Below are positions 1 to 9,518 of a stretch of 41,098 nucleotides of DNA, piece after piece (positions within the stretch are counted from its first letter, which is position 1; each line of letters begins with the position of its first letter). Origin of the DNA: a virus; the IMG/VR virus record IMGVR_UViG_3300013181_000002, positions 1 through 41,098 of that record; one strand, given 5' to 3'. The notes beneath the pieces are model-generated. The model made no database searches. It saw nothing but the letters and a program-made list of their open reading frames with translations, and had not been told where the DNA came from. Position numbers and translations under genes: made by a program.

Positions 1-29
1 CTTCCCCCTAACCCATAAGATTTATTATT

Positions 30-2465
30 TTAAACCCCGTTTTGCTTATAATATTCTGAACCAGAATCATTTATAAATACTGTTTCCCAAGAAAACCCCC
101 CGCCACTATCAAGTGCTTGGAATGCTGCAGCGTTAGCAGTAACGTTAGCGCCACCGCCAGTAATAGTAACTGTATCAAGTAAAGTATATCCTGAACCAGC
201 AGCTAATGAAGCAGTATTAATTACAGCAAAAGCATTTACACCTTCATTAGTAAGAATTTGATTATTTACGAATGTTCCGTTTGCGATATGATGAGCAATA
301 ATATGAGTAGCGTTTACACTTTTAACATTAGCATGAACACCATTACCAGTTAAAGCAGCACCTAAAATAGCAACTAGATTAGCTCCGTTGCCTGTTCCTG
401 TACTTACTGTAACAGTAGGAGTTGATTCGTAATCAGCACCTTTAGTAGTAACTTGTAAAGAAGAAATAGTGCCGTTTGCAAATGTTGTTACGCCACCTAC
501 TGCAGTAGTGCCTGGATTACCGCCAGAAAAAGTAAGAGTGTCAGCATTATCATATCCAGTACCACCATCATGTGCATATACTGATGAAACGAATACATTT
601 GTACGAGAGTGAGCACCTTGAGCCCCCATTATAGCTGTTAAATTAGCCCCTGAGCCTGTTGATGTTGTAATAGTAACTGCAGGCTGGCTTTGATAGTATG
701 CACCTTTTGTATGTCTATAATAATTAATTGTACCGTTTGCAAAAGTTGTAATATTTGCTGTAGCTGTAGTTCCAGGTGAACCTCCAGTAAATACAACTGT
801 ATCACTATTACTATATCCAGTACCACCTGATTCCATATGAATAGAATTTACATATACATTAGCAGAAAAAACAACATCTGTATTAGTAAAAGCACCATTT
901 GAGTGCTGAGGATGTTGAGCATTAGCTACACCTTTTAAATGTATTAAAGTATCAACTGTAATTGAATCTACAAAACCAATATTAGATCCAGAACCGTCTA
1001 CTTTAATATCAGTATAAGGCTGATTTAATTCTTCTATTCCTGTATTATTATCTTCACCAATAATATCTGTAAATAGTGTTAATGTCTCTTGCTCACCTAA
1101 CGAACCAACTTCAAAATCAGCTCCTGTACCTTGGCCAACTGAAGTAATATTTGCAAATGTATTACTGCTTAACCCTTTTACAAACGCTGCTGTAACATCA
1201 GCATAGAATGGCTTACTATTGGCGTGCATACCAATTGTAAATACATTTGATTCTTGATTATATCTTGTTCCAATAAATCTGCCTGTCGGCGTGGCGTTTG
1301 TTACTGTATCTACTTGTACGTTAGTAGCAACATTGCTGACATAGATAAAATCGGCATTTAAATAGCTGCCTGTATGCACAGTTAAATGATATTGGTTAGC
1401 ACTTGTCTCTACAATATATCCAGTTGCAACATTACTGCTATTTAAATCACCGTTAGCATGTAAGTTAGCTCCATAAATTATTACACCATTAGAATAGGTA
1501 TCAAAATCTGAATTAGACCCTGCACTAATAGTTGTAACTTTGTGCATTGGTTGAACGATTGTTTCATTAAAAAAGAAATCTTCTATTTCTGAATTAGAAT
1601 TAATTATGTTGCTGACAGTTAAAGTTGCATTAGATGAAAGAGTATCAGTATATGTGTTTGATACTGTATAACCATAACCACCATTAGCTAATTGAAAGTC
1701 AACTCTACCTGTTGCATCTAAAATAGACGTTACTTTTGCTTGTCCTTGTCTACCACTGCTTGATATGACATCAAAGATATGTCCTACTTCAAAATTTCTA
1801 CCGCCATTTGTAATTGTTACACCTGATAGAGATCCAGATACTTTAGGTGCACCTTCGATTAATCCATCATCAGTTACAAATTCACCTGTTGTAAAAATAC
1901 CTTGAACTTGAGATAAGTACGCGATAGTAATTCTTTTTTGAGCTACTACTTTAGTGACAACACTTTCTACAAACCCTTTAGCACCAGAAACAGAACCAGT
2001 AATTTGCTTACCAATGAATCCTACGTTTCTAGGCGAATCAGTTAGTTCAACATATCTTGGTCTAATCCATTTAGATTCAGATGCAGCTGATATTCTTTTA
2101 GATGGTAAAAAGATTTCTACCTCTTGACCAAACATCAACCTTAGTAATAACTCAATAGATCTAATTGAGCCTTTTGCTTGATAAAGATCACTAATATGTT
2201 TAAGTATAAATCTAGTATCAGCAGTATTTTGTAATCTTGAATCAGCAAAGAATGTATTTTTGAAATATTTTACAAACTCGTCTATAGTTGTATCAATATC
2301 TCTATTATCTTTTAATTGTCTAGCTAATAGTGTAGCTTGACCCGTAGATTCTAACCATTCATAGTATGCTTGAATAAACAGTACTAACCCATCATTTTCT
2401 TCTTTAAAATGTTCGGGGAATTGATCTCTAATAAAATTAGATATTTTATAGTTGCTTGCAAGCAT
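30..2465 (-). CDS. Baseplate wedge/structural protein, gp7/gpI-like N-terminus with beta-repeat arms
   Basis: A large virion protein of 811 residues. The N-terminal 120 residues are helical (YYEWLESTG near 34, then LYQAKGSIRSIELLLRLMFG near 93-112). This resembles the tail-protein-I/gp7-core type of wedge protein that follows gp6-like proteins in contractile tails. The rest is beta-rich and low complexity, with at least two tandem copies of a repeat built on GGTGY-N-DT-F-GG-PGTTA and TTFANGTI (about residues 545-690) and a weaker third copy near the C-terminus (GSGYTLLDTVTITGGG). Its ATG overlaps the gp6 stop by one base, so it is translationally coupled to the wedge operon. T4 gp7 itself is longer and not clearly similar, so the gp7 assignment rests on position and the helical N-terminus. 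The repeats suggest an exposed structural arm. Confidence 0.6.
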   Translation of the reverse strand: MLASNYKISNFIRDQFPEHFKEENDGLVLFIQAYYEWLESTGQATLLARQLKDNRDIDTTIDEFVKYFKNTFFADSRLQNTADTRFILKHISDLYQAKGSIRSIELLLRLMFGQEVEIFLPSKRISAASESKWIRPRYVELTDSPRNVGFIGKQITGSVSGAKGFVESVVTKVVAQKRITIAYLSQVQGIFTTGEFVTDDGLIEGAPKVSGSLSGVTITNGGRNFEVGHIFDVISSSGRQGQAKVTSILDATGRVDFQLANGGYGYTVSNTYTDTLSSNATLTVSNIINSNSEIEDFFFNETIVQPMHKVTTISAGSNSDFDTYSNGVIIYGANLHANGDLNSSNVATGYIVETSANQYHLTVHTGSYLNADFIYVSNVATNVQVDTVTNATPTGRFIGTRYNQESNVFTIGMHANSKPFYADVTAAFVKGLSSNTFANITSVGQGTGADFEVGSLGEQETLTLFTDIIGEDNNTGIEELNQPYTDIKVDGSGSNIGFVDSITVDTLIHLKGVANAQHPQHSNGAFTNTDVVFSANVYVNSIHMESGGTGYSNSDTVVFTGGSPGTTATANITTFANGTINYYRHTKGAYYQSQPAVTITTSTGSGANLTAIMGAQGAHSRTNVFVSSVYAHDGGTGYDNADTLTFSGGNPGTTAVGGVTTFANGTISSLQVTTKGADYESTPTVTVSTGTGNGANLVAILGAALTGNGVHANVKSVNATHIIAHHIANGTFVNNQILTNEGVNAFAVINTASLAAGSGYTLLDTVTITGGGANVTANAAAFQALDSGGGFSWETVFINDSGSEYYKQNGV

Positions 2466-4300
2466 TAAATTCTTTCCTGAATAACCTTAACTCTAATATC
2501 TTCAGCGTTTTGTTGCAATATAGATTGCTTCTTAGTTTTTATATCTCTTGATTCTGTTCTACCAAATATTTTTAATACTGATCCAACCCATGTATCAATA
2601 TCAATAGGTAATATGTTTATTAACCCTGTCTCATAATTTACTGTTCCAGCGTTAGCTTTTAATATAGTAAATCTATCACCTGAATCAGATCTTACAATTT
2701 TTAAATTACCTAAGCCGTCATCTACAAAGTAAGCAATGCTGCTTGTACCAAATGTAAATTGAGTTGACTGTATAGCCGGCTCATATTTGCTTACTACTGT
2801 ATTTGTATCTAAGACACTATCTGGTTTTAATTTGTTATTAAGCTCGATTTTATAAGATGTGGTTAGCCCGTTAGGTGTAATTTTTACAAACGGTCTGTTA
2901 ATTAACTGTGAACTAATAATATTAACATCTGCTGCATCAATAGCATTCAGTGCTTTTGAGTTTCTCCATACTGCATCAAATTTATTAATATTGTTTGCTG
3001 CATATCCAATTAATGCATTTAAAGCTTTATTTCTTATTGTATCAGGAGAATCAGATGTTGTAGTAATATTATATGATACAGTTACATCTGTATCAACGTA
3101 AATAAATTCTGGTGTAATAACTTGAACATCAATTCCAACCGGTGTTCTTTTTTCTAAGTATTGAGATATTTCTAATTTCTTAGAATCAGGGACACCATCA
3201 GCATTAAATAAGTCAACAGCTAGAATTACTTTACCGAACTTAGGTGGTACCATTTCCTCTCCTCCAAAAGCGAGAACATTCTCTACTTCAGGGAAAGCAG
3301 CTTGTGTAATAATTTTAAAATCATTAGCTGTTACAGCTCTTTCAGCGACCTGGAAAGATCGAGGAGCATTTCGTCTTATTTCATCTAATGATTCAGATTG
3401 AGCTCCACCTTCGGAATTAATTACTGTTGTAGCAGTTGAATTATATCCAGCAAATGTATTAGCAGCTTTAAATCTGTTTGCATTGTTAGTGTCTTCACCG
3501 TTTGTTATTCTATAAGTGACGATAACCTTATCATTAGCTGCTGGTTTAGCACCAAATGTACCATCACCAAAGCTAACAGTAAATCTTTCTTCTTTAGCTG
3601 GCTCTAAAAAGAAAACATTTGAAGAAGAATTAACACCGAATAAAGTATTGGCTCTAATCCATTCTGATATTGTTGATTCACCGCCCTTTTGTACCTTAAC
3701 AATCATATGTCTTGTATCTGCTTCTTTATTAGATATAGTTACTGAGAATGTATTACCAGTATTAGCAGGTACAGTAAAAGATTCAGTTGTTAATTTACCT
3801 TCAAATAATTCTACATTGCTAATTTCATACTTAGAAGTATTTGTGGCAGTATCTGTTTCTGGAAGAATGGTATAATCATCTTCTGTATAATAACTATATG
3901 TTTTACCATCTAGCGTTGTTGTAAACTTTGTATGTCTGTCTACATTAATAGAGTCAGGTGCAGTTCTAGCGATTACATCTTCTTGAGGTACTAACACTTT
4001 TAAGTTAACAGTAGCTCTTGCGCCTTGTGCTGAACGGGGTACGTAGTTCAACTCTTTAGCATGTGAGACAATACTGTCTTTAAGTTGTGCAGTATCTAAA
4101 AACATTTCATTAGCAATCATATTAAGATAAAAATTTTGCTGGAATGAGTTGTACGCTAAAAGATCAATTAGCGTATTAATATTAGAACCTGCGAACTCAT
4201 AATCGAGAACTTTGTTCTGAGATTTCATGAATTCAACCAAATTACCTTTGATTGTATCGAAATCCAAATCGGAAATCTGTAAAGCTGAATTAGCTGCCAT
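2465..4300 (-). CDS. 6: Baseplate wedge protein gp6 (baseplate J-like)
   Basis: At 611 residues it is close to T4 gp6 (660). It forms the inner ring of the baseplate wedge and drives sheath contraction. The N-terminal region (DFDTIKGNLVEFMKSQ, then AGSNINTLIDLLAYNSFQQN near 38-57) is the signature gp6 start, with NMIANEMFLDTAQLKDSI after it. The middle holds the Baseplate_J-like core, including EIRRNAPRSFQVAERAVTAN near 310-330, the characteristic 'APR' patch of the family. It lies directly downstream of gp25, with the start overlapping the gp25 stop (TAATG), as in other T4-like wedge operons. Confidence 0.93.
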   Translation of the reverse strand: MAANSALQISDLDFDTIKGNLVEFMKSQNKVLDYEFAGSNINTLIDLLAYNSFQQNFYLNMIANEMFLDTAQLKDSIVSHAKELNYVPRSAQGARATVNLKVLVPQEDVIARTAPDSINVDRHTKFTTTLDGKTYSYYTEDDYTILPETDTATNTSKYEISNVELFEGKLTTESFTVPANTGNTFSVTISNKEADTRHMIVKVQKGGESTISEWIRANTLFGVNSSSNVFFLEPAKEERFTVSFGDGTFGAKPAANDKVIVTYRITNGEDTNNANRFKAANTFAGYNSTATTVINSEGGAQSESLDEIRRNAPRSFQVAERAVTANDFKIITQAAFPEVENVLAFGGEEMVPPKFGKVILAVDLFNADGVPDSKKLEISQYLEKRTPVGIDVQVITPEFIYVDTDVTVSYNITTTSDSPDTIRNKALNALIGYAANNINKFDAVWRNSKALNAIDAADVNIISSQLINRPFVKITPNGLTTSYKIELNNKLKPDSVLDTNTVVSKYEPAIQSTQFTFGTSSIAYFVDDGLGNLKIVRSDSGDRFTILKANAGTVNYETGLINILPIDIDTWVGSVLKIFGRTESRDIKTKKQSILQQNAEDIRVKVIQERI

Positions 4301-4704
4301 TATCGTACCCTATCTATTAAGAGATCAAACCTTGTAAGTCTGTCTGAATTTTTTAAACTAAAAGTTATTGTTATACCAACCGCGTTTTCGTCTGGACGTG
4401 CGATTATTTCAACATCATGTAAAATACATCTTGGTTCCCAGTTATCAATACATTCAATTATAAGCGTTTTTAAACTTTCTTGTGTCTGCTTAGTTAAGTT
4501 TTCAAATAATAATCCTTTTATCTGAGATCCGAGTGTTGGTTGCATGACCCTTTCGTACTGATCTGTAAGAAGTAAGTTTTTAACTGACTCAATAACCGCG
4601 TTTTCATTAGTAGTGAGCAACAGGTCATCAGACACAGGATGCTTCTCCATGTCTCCACGAATATCTGAGTAAATTAACTCTTTTCTTCTGTTAAGTGTTG
4701 GCAT
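4300..4704 (-). CDS. 25: Baseplate wedge protein gp25
   Basis: 134 residues, matching T4 gp25 (132). This is the small gpW/gp25-fold wedge component that joins gp6 and gp53 near the sheath start and resembles the type VI secretion TssE protein. Family features visible are YSDIRGDM near residue 12, NAVIESVKNLLLTDQYER near 34-51, the conserved P-x-G-S-x-I-x-x-L-L-F segment (near 56-67), and a C-terminal RP-E-N-V-I-I-F strand. An AAAGGTGAG ribosome site precedes the ATG. It is followed without a gap by gp6. Confidence 0.93.
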   Translation of the reverse strand: MPTLNRRKELIYSDIRGDMEKHPVSDDLLLTTNENAVIESVKNLLLTDQYERVMQPTLGSQIKGLLFENLTKQTQESLKTLIIECIDNWEPRCILHDVEIIARPDENAVGITITFSLKNSDRLTRFDLLIDRVR

Positions 4705-4721
4705 AACTCACCTTTATAGGT

Positions 4722-4729
4722 TATTTATC
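4722..4729 (-). promoter_or_regulatory. Possible T4-type late promoter box upstream of gp25
   Basis: On the minus strand the sequence GATAAATA matches the T4 late -10 box TATAAATA at 7 of 8 positions. It sits in the only non-overlapping junction of this part of the operon, about 18 nt before the gp25 ATG. Late sites are read by sigma gp55 with gp33 and the sliding clamp. One mismatch and the AT-rich background make it tentative. Confidence 0.35.
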
Positions 4730-5822
4730 AAGCCTTCAATACTTCGCCTATCTTAGCTGCAATTTCCTCTAATTCAGATTGCAGTTTTTCTTCTGACGAT
4801 ATATCGCTTTCTATTTTAGCTCCGACCTCTTTAAGATCCAATATTACTTCTTTGAGATCATCAATACCCTTTTTAGCATCTTCACTCGGAGATGTAATTT
4901 CTGTTCCAAGTGCAATAATATCACCGTCAGGGTCCAGTTGAATATTTTCAACTATTTTATTAATGTTAGACTCGTCTATCTTACCTTCTAAGATATCATT
5001 TTTTAAATTAATCAGCTTATCACCAGGTAATCCGAACTTTTCACCCATTGAAGTAAGTTGTGCATCCATACTTGATGCTAATGCAGCAACTCCTGGATTA
5101 CCATTATTATTATAATCCTGTACAGCCTTTTTAGTATTCTCTAAGCTTTGCTCTAACGAATCACCGGCTGCCTTAGCTGAATCAATCGCACCTGATATAT
5201 TACCTGAAGCAGCTGCTTCAGCGGCATTATTAACTTGATTAAGAGCATCCTGTATTGGATTTTGTACGCTTACTCCTAATTGTTGCATTTTTTCAGTTGC
5301 AAACTTTGTCAAATCACCAACAGCGCCTTGCAGGGAAGGAGGTGCGCCAGGTATTTCAGGCAATTCAATTTGCAATTCTTCTGCAAGTTTATCAAAACTA
5401 AATTCACCGTCTAATTTGCTTAATAAATTATCCGCTGGCAATTCTAACTTAGGCACCATCTCTTTTAACGAAGATAGCTCTTCTTTAATTTGTCCCTTTA
5501 AGTCTTCTATTGCACCATCTATATTCGGATATTCAAGTGCATCTTTTTCTGTTTCTAAATCAGCTTCTAACTCATCTATTTCTTTTGCAATATTACCTGC
5601 AACACCAAGCTCTTCTGTGCCTTGTGTTTTTAACTTATCAGCCATCTCTTCTGCTTTGGTGACAGCTTCTTTTACCTTTTCTAATTTAGAATCAATAAAC
5701 CCTTCAGCTTTTTCTAGTGTGTCTAATAATTCAGACGCTTTATCAATAACCTCACCAGTTTTTGCATCCAGTTTATTCTTAGTATCTGGATCAATAAAGT
5801 AATTTAATGCTTCTTCAGACAT
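4728..5822 (-). CDS. Coiled-coil structural protein of the baseplate operon
   Basis: 364 residues, strongly acidic and almost wholly helical. Long heptad-like stretches lie around residues 20-110 (EKVKEAVTKAEEMADKLK) and 310-360, with an Ala/Gly-rich middle (NNAAEAAASGNISGAIDSA). There is no membrane segment, signal peptide or catalytic motif. It lies between the short fibre-like protein and gp25 and is coupled to the upstream gene by a TAATG overlap. It is therefore expressed with virion genes and is probably a structural or assembly factor. I cannot name a T4 homologue. Confidence 0.7.
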   Translation of the reverse strand: MSEEALNYFIDPDTKNKLDAKTGEVIDKASELLDTLEKAEGFIDSKLEKVKEAVTKAEEMADKLKTQGTEELGVAGNIAKEIDELEADLETEKDALEYPNIDGAIEDLKGQIKEELSSLKEMVPKLELPADNLLSKLDGEFSFDKLAEELQIELPEIPGAPPSLQGAVGDLTKFATEKMQQLGVSVQNPIQDALNQVNNAAEAAASGNISGAIDSAKAAGDSLEQSLENTKKAVQDYNNNGNPGVAALASSMDAQLTSMGEKFGLPGDKLINLKNDILEGKIDESNINKIVENIQLDPDGDIIALGTEITSPSEDAKKGIDDLKEVILDLKEVGAKIESDISSEEKLQSELEEIAAKIGEVLKA

Positions 5823-6124
5823 TATTCACCACCGCCACCTTCTAAGGCATCAATTCTTGTATTTGCAGCTGCCAGATTAGTTTCTAATACTTTTATTCTA
5901 GCAACCAATTCATCTAATGCAGGGGCAACTTGTGTAGGTGCACTACTCCAATTACTACCTGTTGCAGGAACATAAGGAAGAGTGTTACTAAATGACATTG
6001 CATTGCTATTAATAGTAAGAATATTGCCATTTGCACCTGCTGCTGTAGGCATTGAATAGACAGCTGTTGCACCATCGTAGTAATCTACTGTGCCAGTATT
6101 TGAATTTATTTTCATATCTGCCAT
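5822..6124 (-). CDS. Small virion protein with C-terminal coiled coil
   Basis: 100 residues. The N-terminal half is polar and beta-like (NSNTGTVDYYDGATAVYS). Residues 65-95 form a short coiled coil (DELVARIKVLETNLAAANTR) followed by a Gly-rich tail, an arrangement seen in short fibre, whisker or spike-attached proteins. It is preceded by GGAGAATAGAC, a good ribosome site, and follows gp5 by about 10 nt. A trimeric structural protein is likely but the function is unknown. Confidence 0.65.
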   Translation of the reverse strand: MADMKINSNTGTVDYYDGATAVYSMPTAAGANGNILTINSNAMSFSNTLPYVPATGSNWSSAPTQVAPALDELVARIKVLETNLAAANTRIDALEGGGGE

Positions 6125-6135
6125 GTCTATTCTCC

Positions 6136-8013
6136 TTAGTTAGGTGCGCTCGTTGTACCAGCACCCAATCCTGCTGTATCAGTGTGAGTATGATCTTTAA
6201 GACTCTTACCACCGCCAACGACATCAGTTGATCCAGTAACTGTGCCAGAAGATGTCTGATCACCAGTATGAGTAATTGTGCCGATAATATTAGTATCGTT
6301 ATTAATAGTTGTAGAAGCTGCTGTAGTATCCTGAGCACCAGTAATTGATTCAGTATAGGTTCCACCAACTGTTTCACTAAAGTTAGCAGCCAGATTAGCT
6401 GTATAGTTACCTGTAACATCTTCAGTAACTGTATTGCTATAAGTTCCTGCTACAGCACCGATAACAGCTTCTGTAAATGTATTCTGATATTCGCTTGTAA
6501 ATACACCAATAGTATTAGATGTATAAGTATTTTGATATGTGCCGTCAAGTGCGCCGACTACTGCTTCACTAAATGTATTCTGATAACCGCTTGTAAATAC
6601 ACCGACTGTGTTTGATGTATACGTATTATTATACAAGCCAGTTAATGCACCATTAACTATTTCATCATGAGTAGCCCAGATATGAACATTAGAGTGAGCT
6701 TTAACAACTAACGTATTATTTGCACCAATATGTTCCATTCTATTATTAGCTGAGAACAGAACCATATTATTTGTAGTCCAGAATGTTGCTGTATCTTTTG
6801 AAGCAAGAGATAGTTTACCAGGATCAGCTAATACTGACATTCCTTTATCACCTGTTACAGTTAAGTTATAGTCACCACCTACACTTCTATCTTCTTTACC
6901 AGCAATATTATGAAGCAGCTTATCATTATTGACTCTTGTCTCTTTCAAATTAGTCTTAATCATTTTTTCACCACCAATAATAGTGTCCTGATTAGTTTCT
7001 ACTTTGTATGTCTCGCTGCCTGCAATTCTGATAGCATTATTACCATTAATCTGAGTACCTCTATCTGTCATAATTTCAGTTGCATGGTTCTTAGTAATCT
7101 TTTCTATCTTATCACCATGATAGAAATTACTTGACGTACCTCCTACTTCAGTGATAAAGTTGCCGCCTACTTTTAATCTAAGATTACCTGTAACGGTTAA
7201 ATCCATATCACCGTCAACAAACATCTTTTTATTACGTACTACAATTTCATAATCATCGCCAACAATTTTAACTTGTCTTGTTCCGTCTGCAATTATTTCT
7301 TCATAGCTTCCTGATCTGTGTTGTTGATGAATACGCTCGTACCCTTTAGTATCATCTACTTCAAAAATATGACCAGACTCAGTTTCTCTAACATGATTGA
7401 GAGGATACATGGTTTCTGATTTGTCTAATCCTTGAGGCTTTGGCTCTTCCCAAGCTTCCCGTTTGTAAGGAAGATCTTCTTTATCACCTGCAACTGATTT
7501 AACTGAAGCTGCTGATGCAAGCGGTATATCTTTAACTATTGTCTCTCTTTTTTGAATTAATGATGCATGTGTTTCAGCATTGTCTTTACCTCTAGCTAAT
7601 CTAGGTAAGTCTGATTCATCTAAAACATTATATCCGTCTTTATCTGTTCTAGGGTATACAGCATTAGGGTCATAAAACCCAACTGATGGGTCAGCAGGCT
7701 CTTCTGGCATACCTGCAATACTTCCCATAACAAATGGTTTGTGATAAGAATCTTCATCAGCAAAAAATCCGATAACCCAGGTGCCTTCAACTATACCTGT
7801 TGCAGGACCACCAATACCAGATGTCATAGAACTGTTGATAGGATTAATAGGAGTAGCCCAAGGCAGCTTCTTAGTTGGAATTTTATCCAGCTTTTCAGTA
7901 TGCACTCCTTGCCATCTTACTCTCAAACGACCAAGCTTAAGCGGGTCGTTTCTATCTTCAACGACTCCAAAATGCCACTTAAACTTCTCGTAAAGATTTG
8001 AACTATTAGGCAT
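6136..8013 (-). CDS. 5: Baseplate central spike gp5-like (OB fold plus beta-helix, no lysozyme domain)
   Basis: 625 residues from the ATG at 8013, chosen because GGAAGG lies 7 nt upstream; a TTG further upstream would add five residues without a ribosome site. Residues 1-120 hold the gp5/VgrG-type OB fold (HFGVVEDRNDPLKLGRLRVR, then GTWVIGFFADED and KPFVMGSI). From about 235 to the end the chain is a repetitive beta-helix needle (GDDYEIVVRNKKMFVDGD; repeated Y-NT-T/S-GVFTS-YQNTF units near 460-560). There is no lysozyme domain between the two, unlike T4 gp5. The C-terminus ends KSLKDHTHTDTAG; the H-x-H is the metal-binding pattern of contractile-tail spike tips such as P2 gpV. Its start overlaps the previous stop. 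Confidence 0.85.
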   Translation of the reverse strand: MPNSSNLYEKFKWHFGVVEDRNDPLKLGRLRVRWQGVHTEKLDKIPTKKLPWATPINPINSSMTSGIGGPATGIVEGTWVIGFFADEDSYHKPFVMGSIAGMPEEPADPSVGFYDPNAVYPRTDKDGYNVLDESDLPRLARGKDNAETHASLIQKRETIVKDIPLASAASVKSVAGDKEDLPYKREAWEEPKPQGLDKSETMYPLNHVRETESGHIFEVDDTKGYERIHQQHRSGSYEEIIADGTRQVKIVGDDYEIVVRNKKMFVDGDMDLTVTGNLRLKVGGNFITEVGGTSSNFYHGDKIEKITKNHATEIMTDRGTQINGNNAIRIAGSETYKVETNQDTIIGGEKMIKTNLKETRVNNDKLLHNIAGKEDRSVGGDYNLTVTGDKGMSVLADPGKLSLASKDTATFWTTNNMVLFSANNRMEHIGANNTLVVKAHSNVHIWATHDEIVNGALTGLYNNTYTSNTVGVFTSGYQNTFSEAVVGALDGTYQNTYTSNTIGVFTSEYQNTFTEAVIGAVAGTYSNTVTEDVTGNYTANLAANFSETVGGTYTESITGAQDTTAASTTINNDTNIIGTITHTGDQTSSGTVTGSTDVVGGGKSLKDHTHTDTAGLGAGTTSAPN

Positions 8014-8216
8014 TACTTTTCCTTCCAAACATATTTAATTTTTCGTCTATCTAATTCTCTGATACACTTTGCTCTAAGCTTTCTGTTAACGCCTTCTTTA
8101 TTGATAGTCTCAAACAGTTCGTCTTTAGGCTTACTTTTCATATATTCATGAACTACTGAAAGCTGCTTTGTGTGTTTATCTACTTGTTTAAATGATTTTG
8201 CAAATTTTACTGGCAT
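8013..8216 (-). CDS. Small basic protein of the baseplate operon, unknown function
   Basis: 67 residues, Lys/Arg-rich and predicted helical (HTKQLSVVHEYMKSKPKDEL). Its stop overlaps the gp5 ATG by one base (TAATG) and it follows gp27 by 8 nt, so it is co-translated between hub and spike. The position suggests a small assembly factor or hub accessory protein. No motif supports a more precise call. Confidence 0.65.
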   Translation of the reverse strand: MPVKFAKSFKQVDKHTKQLSVVHEYMKSKPKDELFETINKEGVNRKLRAKCIRELDRRKIKYVWKEK

Positions 8217-8224
8217 AATATACT

Positions 8225-9511
8225 CTAACTATTTTGTTGTGTTGCTGAACCTGATCTAATTAATGTTAGCTGAGCAAAATAGCCCTGCTGATTGAACATG
8301 TGCAGCACATCTCTGATTACATACATACCTGTTACAAACTGATCGTATGGTATTGGAGCATTATGCTCTTTCATAGATCGCTGTACAGGAATTTGTACTT
8401 CTAAAACCTTTCCACAGGTTAATTTACTGTTTCCAGGTACCATAATATTTAGTTGATCATTCTCCATTGCTGAATACATAGACCATTTGTGCTTTAATCC
8501 ATCAGGCTGATATTCAAATCTTTCTTGTCCATGATACAACCAATGTGTTTCTGTTGTCTTGGTTCCAAACTTATCATAGAAAGAAGGTGCACCATATGCA
8601 TAAGCACCAAACGGTTTAGGCTGATCACCTTTATAATTAAACTCATGTAGTATTACTTTCTTCTTTAAGTAATCCAATTCTTTGACTTCGTTTTGTAATT
8701 TACCTTTCTTAGCCATATGCCAGATATTGCCTCGGCCCTGGCCTTTCCAAGTAGATATTTCTCTGTTGACTGGATTGACTGACTCAGATAGAGATGTTTC
8801 TTCTGTAGGGTCATAAAAATATTTGTCAATTGGTCCTTCTGCAGCAATTGATTCAATACTACGCCAATTGTAACCATCTTTGTTTTTAAAATAATACCAA
8901 GCAGAACTAGGAAAAGCAGATGAATATGCCCAAGAAGATAGCATTTCTATAGTCTGAAACGGCTTCTCCCCAGGGCCAACAAATTCTATTACACCATCTG
9001 TTGCATCTGTTTTGGCTAATGCAAACGCCCCGGTAGACCCAAAGTCTGTAGGTCCTTCTATACCATTTAATACTTTATTATGTACAGCTTTGACAATACC
9101 TTCAATAGTATCTTCAATATACTCATCCCATTCAAAGAAAGGCTCATGCCAAGCAAATTCGGATATTGCAATTATCTGATATCCGTGACCAGGAATCTCA
9201 GTTGTAGTTTTTACATCACCAATATTAATAATTCTAAAAGCTTCTTGTCTTAGTTCACCTTGACCTGCAATTCTATCATCAGCTTTCCAGTCAATAACTA
9301 TTCTTTCATGACCTCTTACTGGAAGTTTACCTAGAGTGTCGTTTATATCAGCAACTAATAATTGAAGTTGTGAGCCTCTTTTATTCATAGACTCATTAAC
9401 AGTACAAGAGGTAACAATCGGTTTTAAATCGATAAATTGTTTTGTGTCTTCTTCAACTAATGTGATTTTATCAAGGTTAAAATTACCCGGACTGACGACT
9501 TCTGTAGACAT
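8225..9511 (-). CDS. 27: Baseplate hub protein gp27-like
   Basis: 428 residues (T4 gp27 is 391). gp27 trimers cap the tail tube and carry the gp5 spike. The N-terminus (KPIVTSCTVNESMNKRGSQL, then DINDTLGKLPVRGHERIVID) has the tube-fold strand pattern typical of this family. The central part (IEMLSSWAYSSAFPSSAWYY near 188-207) and the C-terminal SGMYVIRDVLHMF-like strand are also compatible. Its place directly before the spike gene and after gp53 supports the assignment. AGGTGAG precedes the ATG. Confidence 0.8.
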   Translation of the reverse strand: MSTEVVSPGNFNLDKITLVEEDTKQFIDLKPIVTSCTVNESMNKRGSQLQLLVADINDTLGKLPVRGHERIVIDWKADDRIAGQGELRQEAFRIINIGDVKTTTEIPGHGYQIIAISEFAWHEPFFEWDEYIEDTIEGIVKAVHNKVLNGIEGPTDFGSTGAFALAKTDATDGVIEFVGPGEKPFQTIEMLSSWAYSSAFPSSAWYYFKNKDGYNWRSIESIAAEGPIDKYFYDPTEETSLSESVNPVNREISTWKGQGRGNIWHMAKKGKLQNEVKELDYLKKKVILHEFNYKGDQPKPFGAYAYGAPSFYDKFGTKTTETHWLYHGQERFEYQPDGLKHKWSMYSAMENDQLNIMVPGNSKLTCGKVLEVQIPVQRSMKEHNAPIPYDQFVTGMYVIRDVLHMFNQQGYFAQLTLIRSGSATQQNS

Positions 9512-9518
9512 ATCTCAC

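Noticed and set aside
6136-8013. CRISPR-like or direct DNA repeats in the spike gene
   Set aside because: The repetition is in the protein (beta-helix units); the DNA copies are imperfect, in frame and lack spacers.
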